Shown piece by piece: positions 26,796 through 35,314 of a stretch of DNA of 64,000 nt. Both the position numbers and the translations under genes were made by a program. Position 1 is the first letter of the stretch. The number at the start of each line of letters is the position of its first letter. The DNA is taken from NCBI GenBank assembly GCA_963726125.1, contig CAVSBG010000013.1, positions 248,001 through 312,000 on the forward strand, written 5' to 3'. The notes under the pieces are model-generated. The model made no database searches. It had not been told where the DNA came from and saw only the letters and a list, made by a program, of their open reading frames with translations. The DNA comes from JAMXLO01 sp963726125. Lineage in GTDB: Bacteria; Pseudomonadota; Alphaproteobacteria; Acetobacterales; Acetobacteraceae.

Positions 26796-27907
26796 CCTGT
26801 CGCCTCCCGTGCCGCGGATTCCGCCGGCGTCGGTTCTGGCACGTCCTTCGGCGTGCGACGAACCAACAGGCCCATTACCCCGCGCGGCAGGAACAGCGTG
26901 ACGAAGATGAACAACGCTCCAAGCGCGAACAGCCACAATTCCGGTAGTGCACCGGTGAAGTAGGTCTTTCCCAGATTGACCAGGACCGCCCCCAGGATCG
27001 CGCCGCACAACGTGCCGCGCCCGCCGACAGCGACCCAGATCACCGCCTCGATCGAGTTGGCGGGCGAGAATTCCGAGGGGTTGATGATGCCGACCTGCGG
27101 CACGTACAAGGCACCGCCGATGCCCGCCATTACCGCTGAGAGCACCCACACCACGAGCTTATAAGACTCGGGCCGGTAACCGAGGAACCGCGTCCGAGCC
27201 TCCGCATCGCGCACCGCGATCAGCACCTTGCCGAACCGCGACCCCACGAGATACCGCGCCACCAGGAACTGCACGCACAGGAACGCTGCCGTGATGACCA
27301 ACAACGCACATCGTGTGGTTTCCGCCTGCACGTCGAACCCGACGATGGTCTTGAAGTCGGTCATCCCGTTGTTGCCGCCGAAGCCCATATCGTTGCGGAA
27401 GAACGCGAGCAGCAGCGCATAGGTCAGGGCTTGCGTAATGATAGAGAGATAGACACCGGTGACGCGCGAGCGGAACGCCAGCCAGCCGAATACCAGTGCC
27501 AAGATGCCGGGCACCAGCACCACCATCACGGCGGCGAACACGAACCAATCGAACCCGTGCCAGTACCACGGCAATTGGTGCCACCCCAGGAACACCATGA
27601 AGTCCGGGAGCATTGCATTGCCGTAGACACCGCGCGCGCCGATGGAGCGCATCAGGTACATCCCCATCGCATAGCCACCCAAGGCAAAGAACGCCGCATG
27701 GCCGAGCGACAAGATGCCGCCGAAACCCCATACCAGGTCCACCGCGAGCGCCAGCATCGCGAAGCACAGATACTTGCCGACCAACGACACCACATACGTG
27801 GATACATGAAGCGCGGCTGATGGCGGTGTAGTCAGGTTCAGCACCGCCAGCAGGATGGCGCCACCGAGCACCAGCACCAGTGTCGCGGTGGCAGACAGCC
27901 TCGTCAT
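26792..27907 (-). CDS. urtC: Urea ABC transporter permease UrtC
   Basis: This is a 371-residue LivM-like inner-membrane permease with about nine hydrophobic segments. It has the family-typical VWGFGGILSLGHAAFFALGG, the long loop FRNDMGFGGNNGMTDFKTI, AEARTRFLGYRPESYKL and VAVGGRGTLCGAILGA. It pairs with UrtB to form the channel. It overlaps urtB (27904-27907) and urtD (ATGA at both ends). Confidence 0.94.
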   Translation of the reverse strand: MTRLSATATLVLVLGGAILLAVLNLTTPPSAALHVSTYVVSLVGKYLCFAMLALAVDLVWGFGGILSLGHAAFFALGGYAMGMYLMRSIGARGVYGNAMLPDFMVFLGWHQLPWYWHGFDWFVFAAVMVVLVPGILALVFGWLAFRSRVTGVYLSIITQALTYALLLAFFRNDMGFGGNNGMTDFKTIVGFDVQAETTRCALLVITAAFLCVQFLVARYLVGSRFGKVLIAVRDAEARTRFLGYRPESYKLVVWVLSAVMAGIGGALYVPQVGIINPSEFSPANSIEAVIWVAVGGRGTLCGAILGAVLVNLGKTYFTGALPELWLFALGALFIFVTLFLPRGVMGLLVRRTPKDVPEPTPAESAAREATG

Positions 27908-29503
27908 GTCTCTACCGCCCTGCCCTTGAGCGGGAACATCCCGCGTGGGCGACGTTGGATGAACAGGATCAGCAGCACCAGCACGAAGATCTTGGCTAGC
28001 ACGGCGCCAGCGACGGGTTCGAGGAACTTATTGACAACGCCCAGCGTCAACGCGCCGACCACGGTTCCCCACAGGTTGCCGACGCCGCCGAACACGACGA
28101 CCATGAAGCTGTCAATGATATAGCCCTGGCCCAGGTTGGGCGACACGTTGTCGATCTGGCTGAGCGCGACGCCGGCCATGCCGGCCACGCCCGAGCCAAG
28201 TCCGAATGTCAGCGCATCGATCCACGGCGTGCGAATGCCCATCGCCGCTGCCATGCGCCGGTTCTGTGTCACGGCGCGCATACGCAGTCCCAGCGATGTG
28301 TAGCGCAATGCCGCCATCAGCGCCGCGACGACCATGGCCGAGAAGATGATGATGTAGAGCCGATTGAAGGTGATCGTCAGGCCGCCCCACTGCGTCGCAC
28401 CGCTCATCCAGTCCGGACTGCCGACGTTGCGGTTGTCGGCGCCGAAGATCGAGCGCACCGCCTGTTGCAATACCAGCGACAGCCCCCAGGTGGCGAGCAG
28501 TGTTTCGAGCGGGCGGCCGTACAGCCAGCGGATCAGCGTCCGTTCGATGATGATGCCGACGATGCCGGCAACGATGAACGCCAGCGGCACCGAAATTAGC
28601 AGCGACGCCCCGAACAGCCCCGGTGCAGCACTGCGAATGGCCTGCTGCACCATGAAGGTCACATAGGCGCCGAGCATCACCATCTCGCCGTGCGCCATGT
28701 TGATGACGCCCATGACGCCAAACGTGATCGCCAGTCCGGCAGCCGCAAGCAAAAGTACCGAGCCCAGACTCAATCCGTAATAGATGCTCTGCAGAATGCT
28801 CCAGAGCTGCAGCACACGATCGATCGACGCGATTGCAGCGGCTGCGGCCTTCGCGACCGCCGGCGTCTGGTTCGATAGCCCATCGAGCAGCGCGCGACTA
28901 TCCAGATCGCCGCGAGCTTTGATCACGTCAACCGCGGCAAGCCGGTCGGCTTCCTTGGTATCGGCCGAGATACAGTGCAGCCGCGGCGCGGGCCTGCTCC
29001 ATGCGAGCCTTCACGCCTGCATCGGTCTCCTTCGCGATGGCCTTGTCCAGCGCCGGCAACGCGGTGGGATCGTGCGAATGGAACACCGCCTCGGCAGCCG
29101 TCAGTCGCGTTGCCGGATCTGCGGCGAAGAGGCGCAAACTCCCCAACGCCGCGTCCACCGCGCCACGCACCGGATTGTTCATCCGCACCTGTTTCAGCGC
29201 GCTCGCCAACACGTCCGGAGCGGGCTTGCCACTCGCCGCATCGATGAAGGTGCCGTCATCCTGCTTGATGAACAGCACGTGGTCCGCCCGCGCGAACAGC
29301 TTGCCACCCTGCAACGCCACAATGATCGGCAATGAGCGCGGATCGCCCGACAGCGTCAGTTGCTCGATCCCGTGACGGATCGAGTCGAAATTCGGTGACG
29401 CCAGAGCCGCAAGCGCTTCATCGGACGATTGGGCACGCGCAGCGGACGGTGCCAACGCCCATACGGCGAGCAGCAGCAGACAGACAAGACGTTTCATCGG
29501 CAC
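27904..29503 (-). pseudogene. urtB: Urea ABC transporter permease UrtB, split by a frameshift
   Basis: Two frames together give a normal UrtB of about 530 residues. The first 28928-29503 part has a signal peptide (LVCLLLLAVWALAPSAARAQ) and the periplasmic HEAT-like domain special to UrtB. The second part, stopping at 27904, is the LivH-like permease (LAITFGVMGVINMAHGEMVM, NVGSPDWMSGATQWGG). They join near 28969, where one extra base breaks the frame. On the other side the sequence reads SADTKEADRLAAVDVIKARG without interruption. As written no full-length protein can be made. A sequencing or assembly error is the simplest explanation. Confidence 0.88.
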
Positions 29504-29520
29504 GCCTTCGCAAAGCAGTT

Positions 29521-29553
29521 GGGGGTGGCCCGGGGAGGAGACGGGCCACCCCC
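29521..29553. terminator. Hairpin between urtA and urtB
   Basis: GGGGGTGGCCCG - 9 bases - CGGGCCACCCCC forms a perfect 12-bp stem in the 72-bp spacer between urtA and urtB. There is no T-run. By analogy with binding-protein genes of other ABC operons it may be an attenuating or RNA-stabilising hairpin that lets urtA be expressed above the downstream genes. The role is inferred. Confidence 0.6.
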
Positions 29554-29575
29554 ATGGAGGCGTCGGCTCAGGCCA

Positions 29576-30921
29576 TCAGGCCTTCTTGCCGCCGCCGGCT
29601 CCGCACTTGCCCGTCTTCACGTTGAACGCGCCGCACGACATCGGGGCACGCCAATCGCCGATCAGGTCCTTGGTGTCCTCGACGTACGGCGACCATTCCT
29701 GTGCAACAACAAGGCCAGGTGTCTGAGAAACGATGTTGAACTGGCCGTCGCCCTGGATTTCACCGATCAGCACCGGCTTGGTGATGTGGTGGTTGGGCAT
29801 CATCGCGGAGAAGCCACCCGATAGGTTGGGCACCGACACGCCGATCAGCGCATCGATCACCGCATTTGGCTCGGTGGTGGCGGCCTTTTCCACGCCTTTC
29901 ACCCACATATTAAAGCCGATGTAGTGCGCCTCCATCGGATCATTGGTGGTGCGGTTCGGCTTGTTGGTGAACTTGTGCCAGGCGTCGATGAACGCCTTGT
30001 TGTCGGGGTTGTCGACGCTCTCGAAGTAGTTCCACGCGGCCAGGTGACCGACCAGCGGCTTGGTGTCGAGGCCGGCCAGTTCTTCCTCGCCGACGCTGAA
30101 TGCGACGACGGGAATGTCGGTCGCCTTGATGCCCTGGTTGCCCAGCTCCTTATAGAACGGCACGTTGGCGTCGCCATTGATGGTGGACACCACGGCGGTC
30201 TTCTTGCCGGCTGAGCCGAACTTCTTGATCGATGCCACGATGTTCTGCCAATCGGAATGACCGAACGGCGTGTAGTTGATCATGATGTCGTCCGGCGCGA
30301 CCTTCTTCACTCTTCAGGTACGCTTCCAGGATCTGGTTGGTGGTGCGCGGATACACGTAGTCCGTGCCCGCCAGAACCCAGCGCTGCACCTTCTCCTCCG
30401 ACATCAGGTAATCCACCGCCGGGATCGCCTGCTGATTGGGCGCCGCGCCGGTGTAGAACACGTTGCGGCTGCACTCCTGGCCTTCATACTGGACGGGATA
30501 GAACAGGATGCCGTTGAGTTCCTCGAACACCGGCAGCACGGACTTGCGCGACACCGACGTCCAGCATCCGAACACCGCGGCGCACTTGTCCACCGACAGC
30601 AGGCCACGCGCCTTTTCAGCGAACAGCGGCCAGTTGGAGGCCGGATCAACCACCACCGCTTCCAGCTTCTTGCCGAGCAGTCCGCCCTTGGCGTTCTGCT
30701 GCTCGATCAGCATGAGCATCACGTCCTTCAACGTGGTCTCGCTGATCGCCATGGTGCCGGAGAGCGAGTGCAGGATGCCGACTTTGATCGTACGCCGGTG
30801 GTCTGCGCGATGGCGGGCGTGTCAGAGCGGCCTGAATGCCGCCGACGGCAGCGATCGTGACGGCGGCCGCGCCGAGCCCGCCCAACTGACGGCGTGTGAG
30901 CGAGGTGTCCTTTGATCCCAT
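29576..30921 (-). pseudogene. urtA: Urea ABC transporter substrate-binding protein UrtA, three frameshifts
   Basis: Pieces in different frames add up to a normal UrtA of about 445 residues. The start is MGSKDTSLTRRQLGGLGAAA (twin-arginine-like signal). Then come PAIAQTTGV, TIKVGILHSLSGTMAISETT, DPASNWPLFAEKARGLL and APDDIMINYTPFGHSDWQ, ending in AFNVKTGKCGAGGGKKA. Frame breaks lie near 30829, near 30794 (each as if one base were missing) and near 30308 (one extra base). Each break is between conserved segments with nothing else lost. It would bind urea in the periplasm. First gene of the operon. Confidence 0.88.
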
Positions 30922-31204
30922 GTGACTTGTTCCCTATCCGTTCTGTTTTGTGGCGAGGTTGCCGCCCCGCAGCACCGAAACGGTAGGTGCAACAGCTATG
31001 CCACGATTTCGTGATCGGATCGGAAGGAATTTCAGTGGTTGTCCCGTGGTGCGCTGCGGATATTCCAGGCAGACGCATCGTGCATGATCAAATTTTAGTC
31101 ACCGGCGTTCAAGCTGGACGCGGGAGCGCGCCTCTTGCCGAGCGTGCCAGAGTCATGTCGGATGGCGTATCAACGAGTAACCAAAACCGACCGGGAGCCG
31201 ACCA

Positions 31205-31513
31205 ATGATCCACGTCCTTGCGATCATCACCGCCAAAACAGGAATGCGCGATGCGATCCTGAAGGAATTCCGCGCCAACATGCCCGCTGTGCATGCCGAA
31301 AAAGGCTGCATCGAGTACGGACCGGCGACCGACGCCGAGGGGATGGGTGGGTTTCAGACCAAATTCGGCGACGACACGTTCGTTGTCATCGAGAAATGGG
31401 AAAGTCCCGACGCACTGAAGGCGCATGCCGCCGCGCCGCATATGGCGGCCTACGGGGCGAAGACGCGCGACATGATCGCGAGTCGCGTGATCCATGTGCT
31501 GTCGCCCGCCTAG
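31205..31513 (+). CDS. Antibiotic biosynthesis monooxygenase (ABM) domain protein
   Basis: This 102-residue single ABM domain of the ferredoxin-like fold reads MIHVLAIITAKTGMRDAILK, then EKGCIEYGPATDAEG, DTFVVIEKWESPDALKAHAA and PHMAAYGAK, all family-typical. Related YgiN-type proteins are quinol monooxygenases; others are of unknown role. It is divergent from urtA (283-bp shared upstream region). A perfect hairpin follows the stop by one base. Confidence 0.85.
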   Translation: MIHVLAIITAKTGMRDAILKEFRANMPAVHAEKGCIEYGPATDAEGMGGFQTKFGDDTFVVIEKWESPDALKAHAAAPHMAAYGAKTRDMIASRVIHVLSPA

Positions 31514-31514
31514 C

Positions 31515-31537
31515 CTCGATTCGCACTGCGAATCGAG
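31515..31537 (+). terminator. Hairpin after the ABM gene
   Basis: CTCGATTCGC - 3 bases - GCGAATCGAG is a perfect 10-bp stem starting one base after the ABM stop codon. No T-run follows, so it is a likely but not canonical terminator. Confidence 0.5.
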
Positions 31538-31548
31538 CAGCTACCGAC

Positions 31549-31578
31549 TTTTCCACAGAACATCATGAAATATCCACA
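31549..31578 (+). promoter_or_regulatory. Two DnaA-box-like sequences upstream of minC
   Basis: TTTTCCACA (31549-31557) matches the DnaA-box consensus TTWTNCACA, and ATATCCACA (31570-31578) differs by one base. They lie in the same orientation, 21 bases apart, just upstream of the min operon. Two sites can occur by chance, so regulation by DnaA is only a suggestion. Confidence 0.3.
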
Positions 31579-31616
31579 GATCTTTCATCTTGCAAGGTAA
31601 TCCGTGACGGTTCGGG

Positions 31617-32354
31617 TTGACCGGCTGGCCATACAGTTGGTACCCCCGATGTGTGCCCACAGCCGATTCGCGTCCGTTCATCCGAGTTCGTGGCCGCTCG
31701 TTCATGGCGCTGGTACTTGCGCCCGAGCCGCCGGTTGACGATTGGCTGGAAGCGCTCGATTCGCAGGTAGAACGGTCGCCATCGTTCTTTGCCGGCCGTC
31801 CCGTCGTGCTGGACCTAGGCGCATTGCCGAGCGAGCAACCCGATGTGGCTGGCCTGCTGCAGCGCCTGACCAGGCGCGGCATCCGGATCATCGGCACCGA
31901 AGGCGCGCATCCATCCTGGCAGGGCCTTGAGGCCTGGGCGCCGTTGCATGCCAACGGCACGCGCCCTGCCCGGCCGCTGGATGTGCCGGATGAACCTCGC
32001 CCCGCGGCAGCCGCTGCGCCGGAGAGCACGTCTCTGCTGATCGATCAGCCGGTGCGCTCGGGGCAATCGATCGCATTCGAGCGCGGTGACGTCACCATCG
32101 TCGGCTCGGTCGCGTCCGGCGCCGAGGTCATCGCCGGCGGCTCTATCCATATCTATGGCGCGTTGCGCGGTCGGGCGATCGCAGGTCTTACCGGCAACAG
32201 CCGCGCGCGCATCTTCTGCCGCAAGCTGGAAGCCGAATTGCTGGCGATCGACGGCGTCTACCAGACCGCCGATGACATGAGTGCCGCTTTACGTGGCAAA
32301 CCGGTGCAGGCTTGGCTCGCCGGCGAGGTGATGATGTTGGCAACGCTCGACTGA
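31617..32354 (+). CDS. minC: Septum-site determining protein MinC
   Basis: This FtsZ-polymerisation inhibitor is about 245 residues or slightly shorter. The N-terminal domain includes RGRSFMALVLAPEPPVDDWLEALD. A Pro/Ala linker follows, then the C-terminal beta-helix domain with VRSGQSIAFERGDVTIVGSV, GAEVIAGGSIHIYGALRGRA and ARIFCRKLEAELLAIDGVY. The exact start is uncertain: TTG 31617 and GTG 31653 are both in frame and precede the first strand (PFIRVRG), while ATG 31704 would remove it. It heads minC-minD-minE with a 12-bp gap to minD. Confidence 0.9.
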   Translation: MTGWPYSWYPRCVPTADSRPFIRVRGRSFMALVLAPEPPVDDWLEALDSQVERSPSFFAGRPVVLDLGALPSEQPDVAGLLQRLTRRGIRIIGTEGAHPSWQGLEAWAPLHANGTRPARPLDVPDEPRPAAAAAPESTSLLIDQPVRSGQSIAFERGDVTIVGSVASGAEVIAGGSIHIYGALRGRAIAGLTGNSRARIFCRKLEAELLAIDGVYQTADDMSAALRGKPVQAWLAGEVMMLATLD

Positions 32355-32366
32355 GGAGAGAGACAG

Positions 32367-33187
32367 ATGGCGACGGTCATAGTCGTGACATCCGGGAAGG
32401 GCGGCGTCGGCAAGACGACCTCGACGGCCGCGCTGGGCGGCGCGCTCGCTCAGTCTGGCCAGAATGTCGTCGTGGTCGATTTCGACGTCGGGCTGCGCAA
32501 CCTCGATCTGGTGATGGGCGCGGAACGCCGCGTCGTATTCGACCTGATCAACGTCGTGCAGGGTGACGCGAAACTTCCGCAGGCGCTGATCCGCGACAAG
32601 CGCATCGACACGCTGTCGCTGCTGCCGGCTTCGCAGACCCGCGACAAGGATGCGCTCACCGCCGAGGGTGTTGCGCGCGTGATCGACGAGCTTCGCCAGA
32701 AGTTCGATTGGATCATCTGCGACAGCCCTGCCGGCATCGAACGCGGCGCCACGCTGGCCATGTACCACGCCGACGCCGCCGTCGTCGTTACCAACCCGGA
32801 GGTCTCGTCGGTTCGCGATTCGGACCGCATCATCGGTATGCTCGATTCGAAAGACCGCGACGTGCCGAGAAGGGCGAGCGGATCGAAAAGCACCTGCTGC
32901 TGACACGATATGATCCGGCCCGCGCCGCGCGTGGCGAGATGCTGAAGACAGAGGATGTACTGGAGATCCTGTCGATCCCGTTGCTCGGCATCATCCCGGA
33001 GAGTGAGGAAGTCCTTCGCTCCTCCAATCTTGGAACACCGGTGACGCTGGGCAACACGAACAGCGCCGCGGCCAAGGCGTATTTCGAGGCGGCCCGCCGG
33101 CTGCGTGGCGAAACGCTGGTGGTTTCCATCCCGGCGGAACGCAAGGGCTTCATGGGACGCCTGTTCGGGCGGAGGGCCGTCGCATGA
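32367..33187 (+). pseudogene. minD: Septum-site determining ATPase MinD, frameshifted
   Basis: The ParA-type ATPase that recruits MinC to the membrane is present in two frames. The first frame (32367-32903) has the deviant Walker A TSGKGGVGKTTST, FDVGLRNLDLVMG and CDSPAGIERGA. The second continues as AEKGERIEKHLLLTRYDPAR, then LSIPLLGIIPESEEVL, and ends with a membrane-targeting helix (RKGFMGRLFGRR). The junction is near 32862 and looks like one missing base. Together they give the usual length of about 273. As written, translation would stop after about 178 residues. MinD is rarely lost while minC and minE stay intact, so an error in the sequence is likely. Confidence 0.9.
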
Positions 33188-33486
33188 ATTTGATGAGCAT
33201 GTTCCGCCGGCGGAATTCAGCGCCGGTGGCGCGCGAACGCCTGCAGGTGCTGCTTGCGCACGAGCGCGCGTTCGTCGGTCAATCGGACCTGCTGGCAGTG
33301 CTGCAGGAAGAGATCATCGCGGTGATCGCCAAGCATGTGACGATCGAGCGGGATCGCGTTCACATCAAGCTGGACCGAGGCGATCCGATTTCCACGCTGG
33401 AGATCGACGTCGAGGTGCCCAGCGCAGCGGCAGCTGCAGCTTTGCGGAGTCGAGCCGCCGCGCGGCCCGCGATGGCCAGCGGTTAG
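33184..33486 (+). CDS. minE: Cell division topological specificity factor MinE
   Basis: This 100-residue MinE has an N-terminal amphipathic stretch (MNLMSMFRRR), the anti-MinCD helix (ARERLQVLLAHERAF) and the topological-specificity domain (LLAVLQEEIIAVIAKHVTIE, VHIKLDRGDPISTLEIDVEV). Its ATG overlaps the minD stop (ATGA). Confidence 0.94.
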   Translation: MNLMSMFRRRNSAPVARERLQVLLAHERAFVGQSDLLAVLQEEIIAVIAKHVTIERDRVHIKLDRGDPISTLEIDVEVPSAAAAAALRSRAAARPAMASG

Positions 33487-33712
33487 TCGAGGCAGGAAGG
33501 CCCGACTGATAGAGCGCGCTGGCGCTTGCACGCACCACTTTTGTGCTGCACCCGCACCGTCATTCGTTACCCAACAAAGCTGGTGACTTATTTGGGTGGT
33601 TGGCGCTTGGCGTCCTCCTGAAGGCGATAGCGCGTTGACGACCCGAGAGGCGCTCTTTGAGCCCCCGCCGGAATGCGGTATTGCCTGTATCGTTGCCGGG
33701 GGAACGACAAGA

Positions 33713-35311
33713 ATGGAAAGCCAGACGTTCGATTACATCGTTGTTGGCGCAGGTTCGGCAGGATCCGTGCTTGCGAACCGGTTGAGCGCCAATCCGAAAA
33801 ATCGCGTGCTGGTGTTGGAAGCGGGGCGGGAAAGCCATCCCTGGTCGCGCATCCCGGTCGGGTTCGCCAAATTGATCAACAATCCAGCGGCCAACTGGCT
33901 GTATTCGTCGGAGCCCGACGAGGGCACCGGCCAACGGCGCATTCCGATCCCTCGCGGTAAGCTCCTGGGTGGTTCGTCGTCAATCAACGGCATGGTGTTC
34001 GTGCGGGGACAGTCGCAGGACTATGACCAGTGGGCGCAGCTTGGCAATCGCGGCTGGAGCTATCGCGAGGTGTTGCCGATATTCCGCGACATGGAAAGCT
34101 ACCAAGGCGACGCTGATGACGAATATCGCGGACGAAATGGGCCGCTGAAGGTCACCGAGAGCAATGAGACGGGACCGCTGTATGACGCGCTGATCAAGGC
34201 GGCGGGCGAAGTCGGTATCGCCTATACAAACGACTATAACGGCGTGCAGCAGGACGGCATCGGCATGACCCAGGCGACGATACGCAAGGGTCGCCGAATG
34301 AGCACTGCATTCTGCTATCTCGACCCGGCGCGTGGGCGGCCGAATTTGACGATCCAGGCGAATGCGCTGACCGAGTGCCTGCTGCTCGAGGGGAAGCGCT
34401 GTGTCGGCGTGCGGTACAGCGTGGGCGGGCAGCAACGCGAGGCGCGGTCGAACCGCGAGGTTGTGGTCAGTGCGGGCTCGATCAATTCGCCACAACTGCT
34501 GGAACTGTCGGGGATTGGACAGCCGGACCTGCTGCAAGGTCTGGGGATCGAGGTTCGGCACGAATTGAAGGGCGTTGGCGAGAATTTGCGCGACCACTAT
34601 TCGCCGCGGATGAAATGGTCGGTGCCGGCTTCACTTGGCATGACCTACAACGACAAGATGCGTGGGCTTGGCAAGGTGAAGCAGGCGCTGAAGTATGCGC
34701 TCAGCCACAAGGGACTGCTTGGGCTGCCGGCGGCGCCGATACGGGCGTATATACGAACACGCGGCGGCCTGGATGCGCCGGATGCCGCGATCTCGTGGGT
34801 GCCATTCTTCATGACCAATGACTTCCAGCTGGCGAAGAACTCCGGCATCACCGCGATCATGAATATCCTGCGGTCGGAAAGCACCGGCAGCATTCACGTG
34901 ACATCCAAGTCGGCGCGCACGCAACCGGCGGTGCAATTCAACTTCCTGACCGCGCAGCTTGATCGCGACGTGACGCTGGAGGCGATGCGGATCACCCGGC
35001 GCATCATGACGGCGCCGTCCATGCGGAACATTGCAACGGACGAGATCGCGCCTGGGGTGAATATCAAGGCCGACGACGAATTGCTCGATTGGGTCAAGAA
35101 GAACGCGGAGACGACCTATCATCCTGTCGGCACGTGCAAGATGGGATCGGACCCGATGGCGGTGGTGGACGATCAGCTTCGCGTGCATGGGATGCAGGGG
35201 CTGCGCGTCGCCGATGCATCGATCATGCCGACATTGACCTCGGGCAACACCAATGCTCCGTCGATCATGATTGGTGAGAAGGCGTCGCAGATGATGCTGG
35301 CGGCGGCATAA
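33713..35311 (+). CDS. GMC-family FAD-dependent oxidoreductase (choline dehydrogenase-like)
   Basis: This is a 532-residue flavoprotein with the FAD loop YIVVGAGSAGSVLANRLS and the GMC signature 1 region (PRGKLLGGSSSINGMVFVRG). Signature 2 includes SAGSINSPQLLELSGIG, and the C-terminal active-site region is TYHPVGTCKMG...NTNAPSIMIGEKAS. The base histidine lies in YHPVGTC. It oxidises an alcohol; the exact substrate is unknown. ATG 33713 follows GGGGGAA and starts the FAD domain; the frame upstream is not conserved. Its end is 3 bp from the convergent DHA2 exporter gene. Confidence 0.9.
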   Translation: MESQTFDYIVVGAGSAGSVLANRLSANPKNRVLVLEAGRESHPWSRIPVGFAKLINNPAANWLYSSEPDEGTGQRRIPIPRGKLLGGSSSINGMVFVRGQSQDYDQWAQLGNRGWSYREVLPIFRDMESYQGDADDEYRGRNGPLKVTESNETGPLYDALIKAAGEVGIAYTNDYNGVQQDGIGMTQATIRKGRRMSTAFCYLDPARGRPNLTIQANALTECLLLEGKRCVGVRYSVGGQQREARSNREVVVSAGSINSPQLLELSGIGQPDLLQGLGIEVRHELKGVGENLRDHYSPRMKWSVPASLGMTYNDKMRGLGKVKQALKYALSHKGLLGLPAAPIRAYIRTRGGLDAPDAAISWVPFFMTNDFQLAKNSGITAIMNILRSESTGSIHVTSKSARTQPAVQFNFLTAQLDRDVTLEAMRITRRIMTAPSMRNIATDEIAPGVNIKADDELLDWVKKNAETTYHPVGTCKMGSDPMAVVDDQLRVHGMQGLRVADASIMPTLTSGNTNAPSIMIGEKASQMMLAAA

Positions 35312-35314
35312 CCT

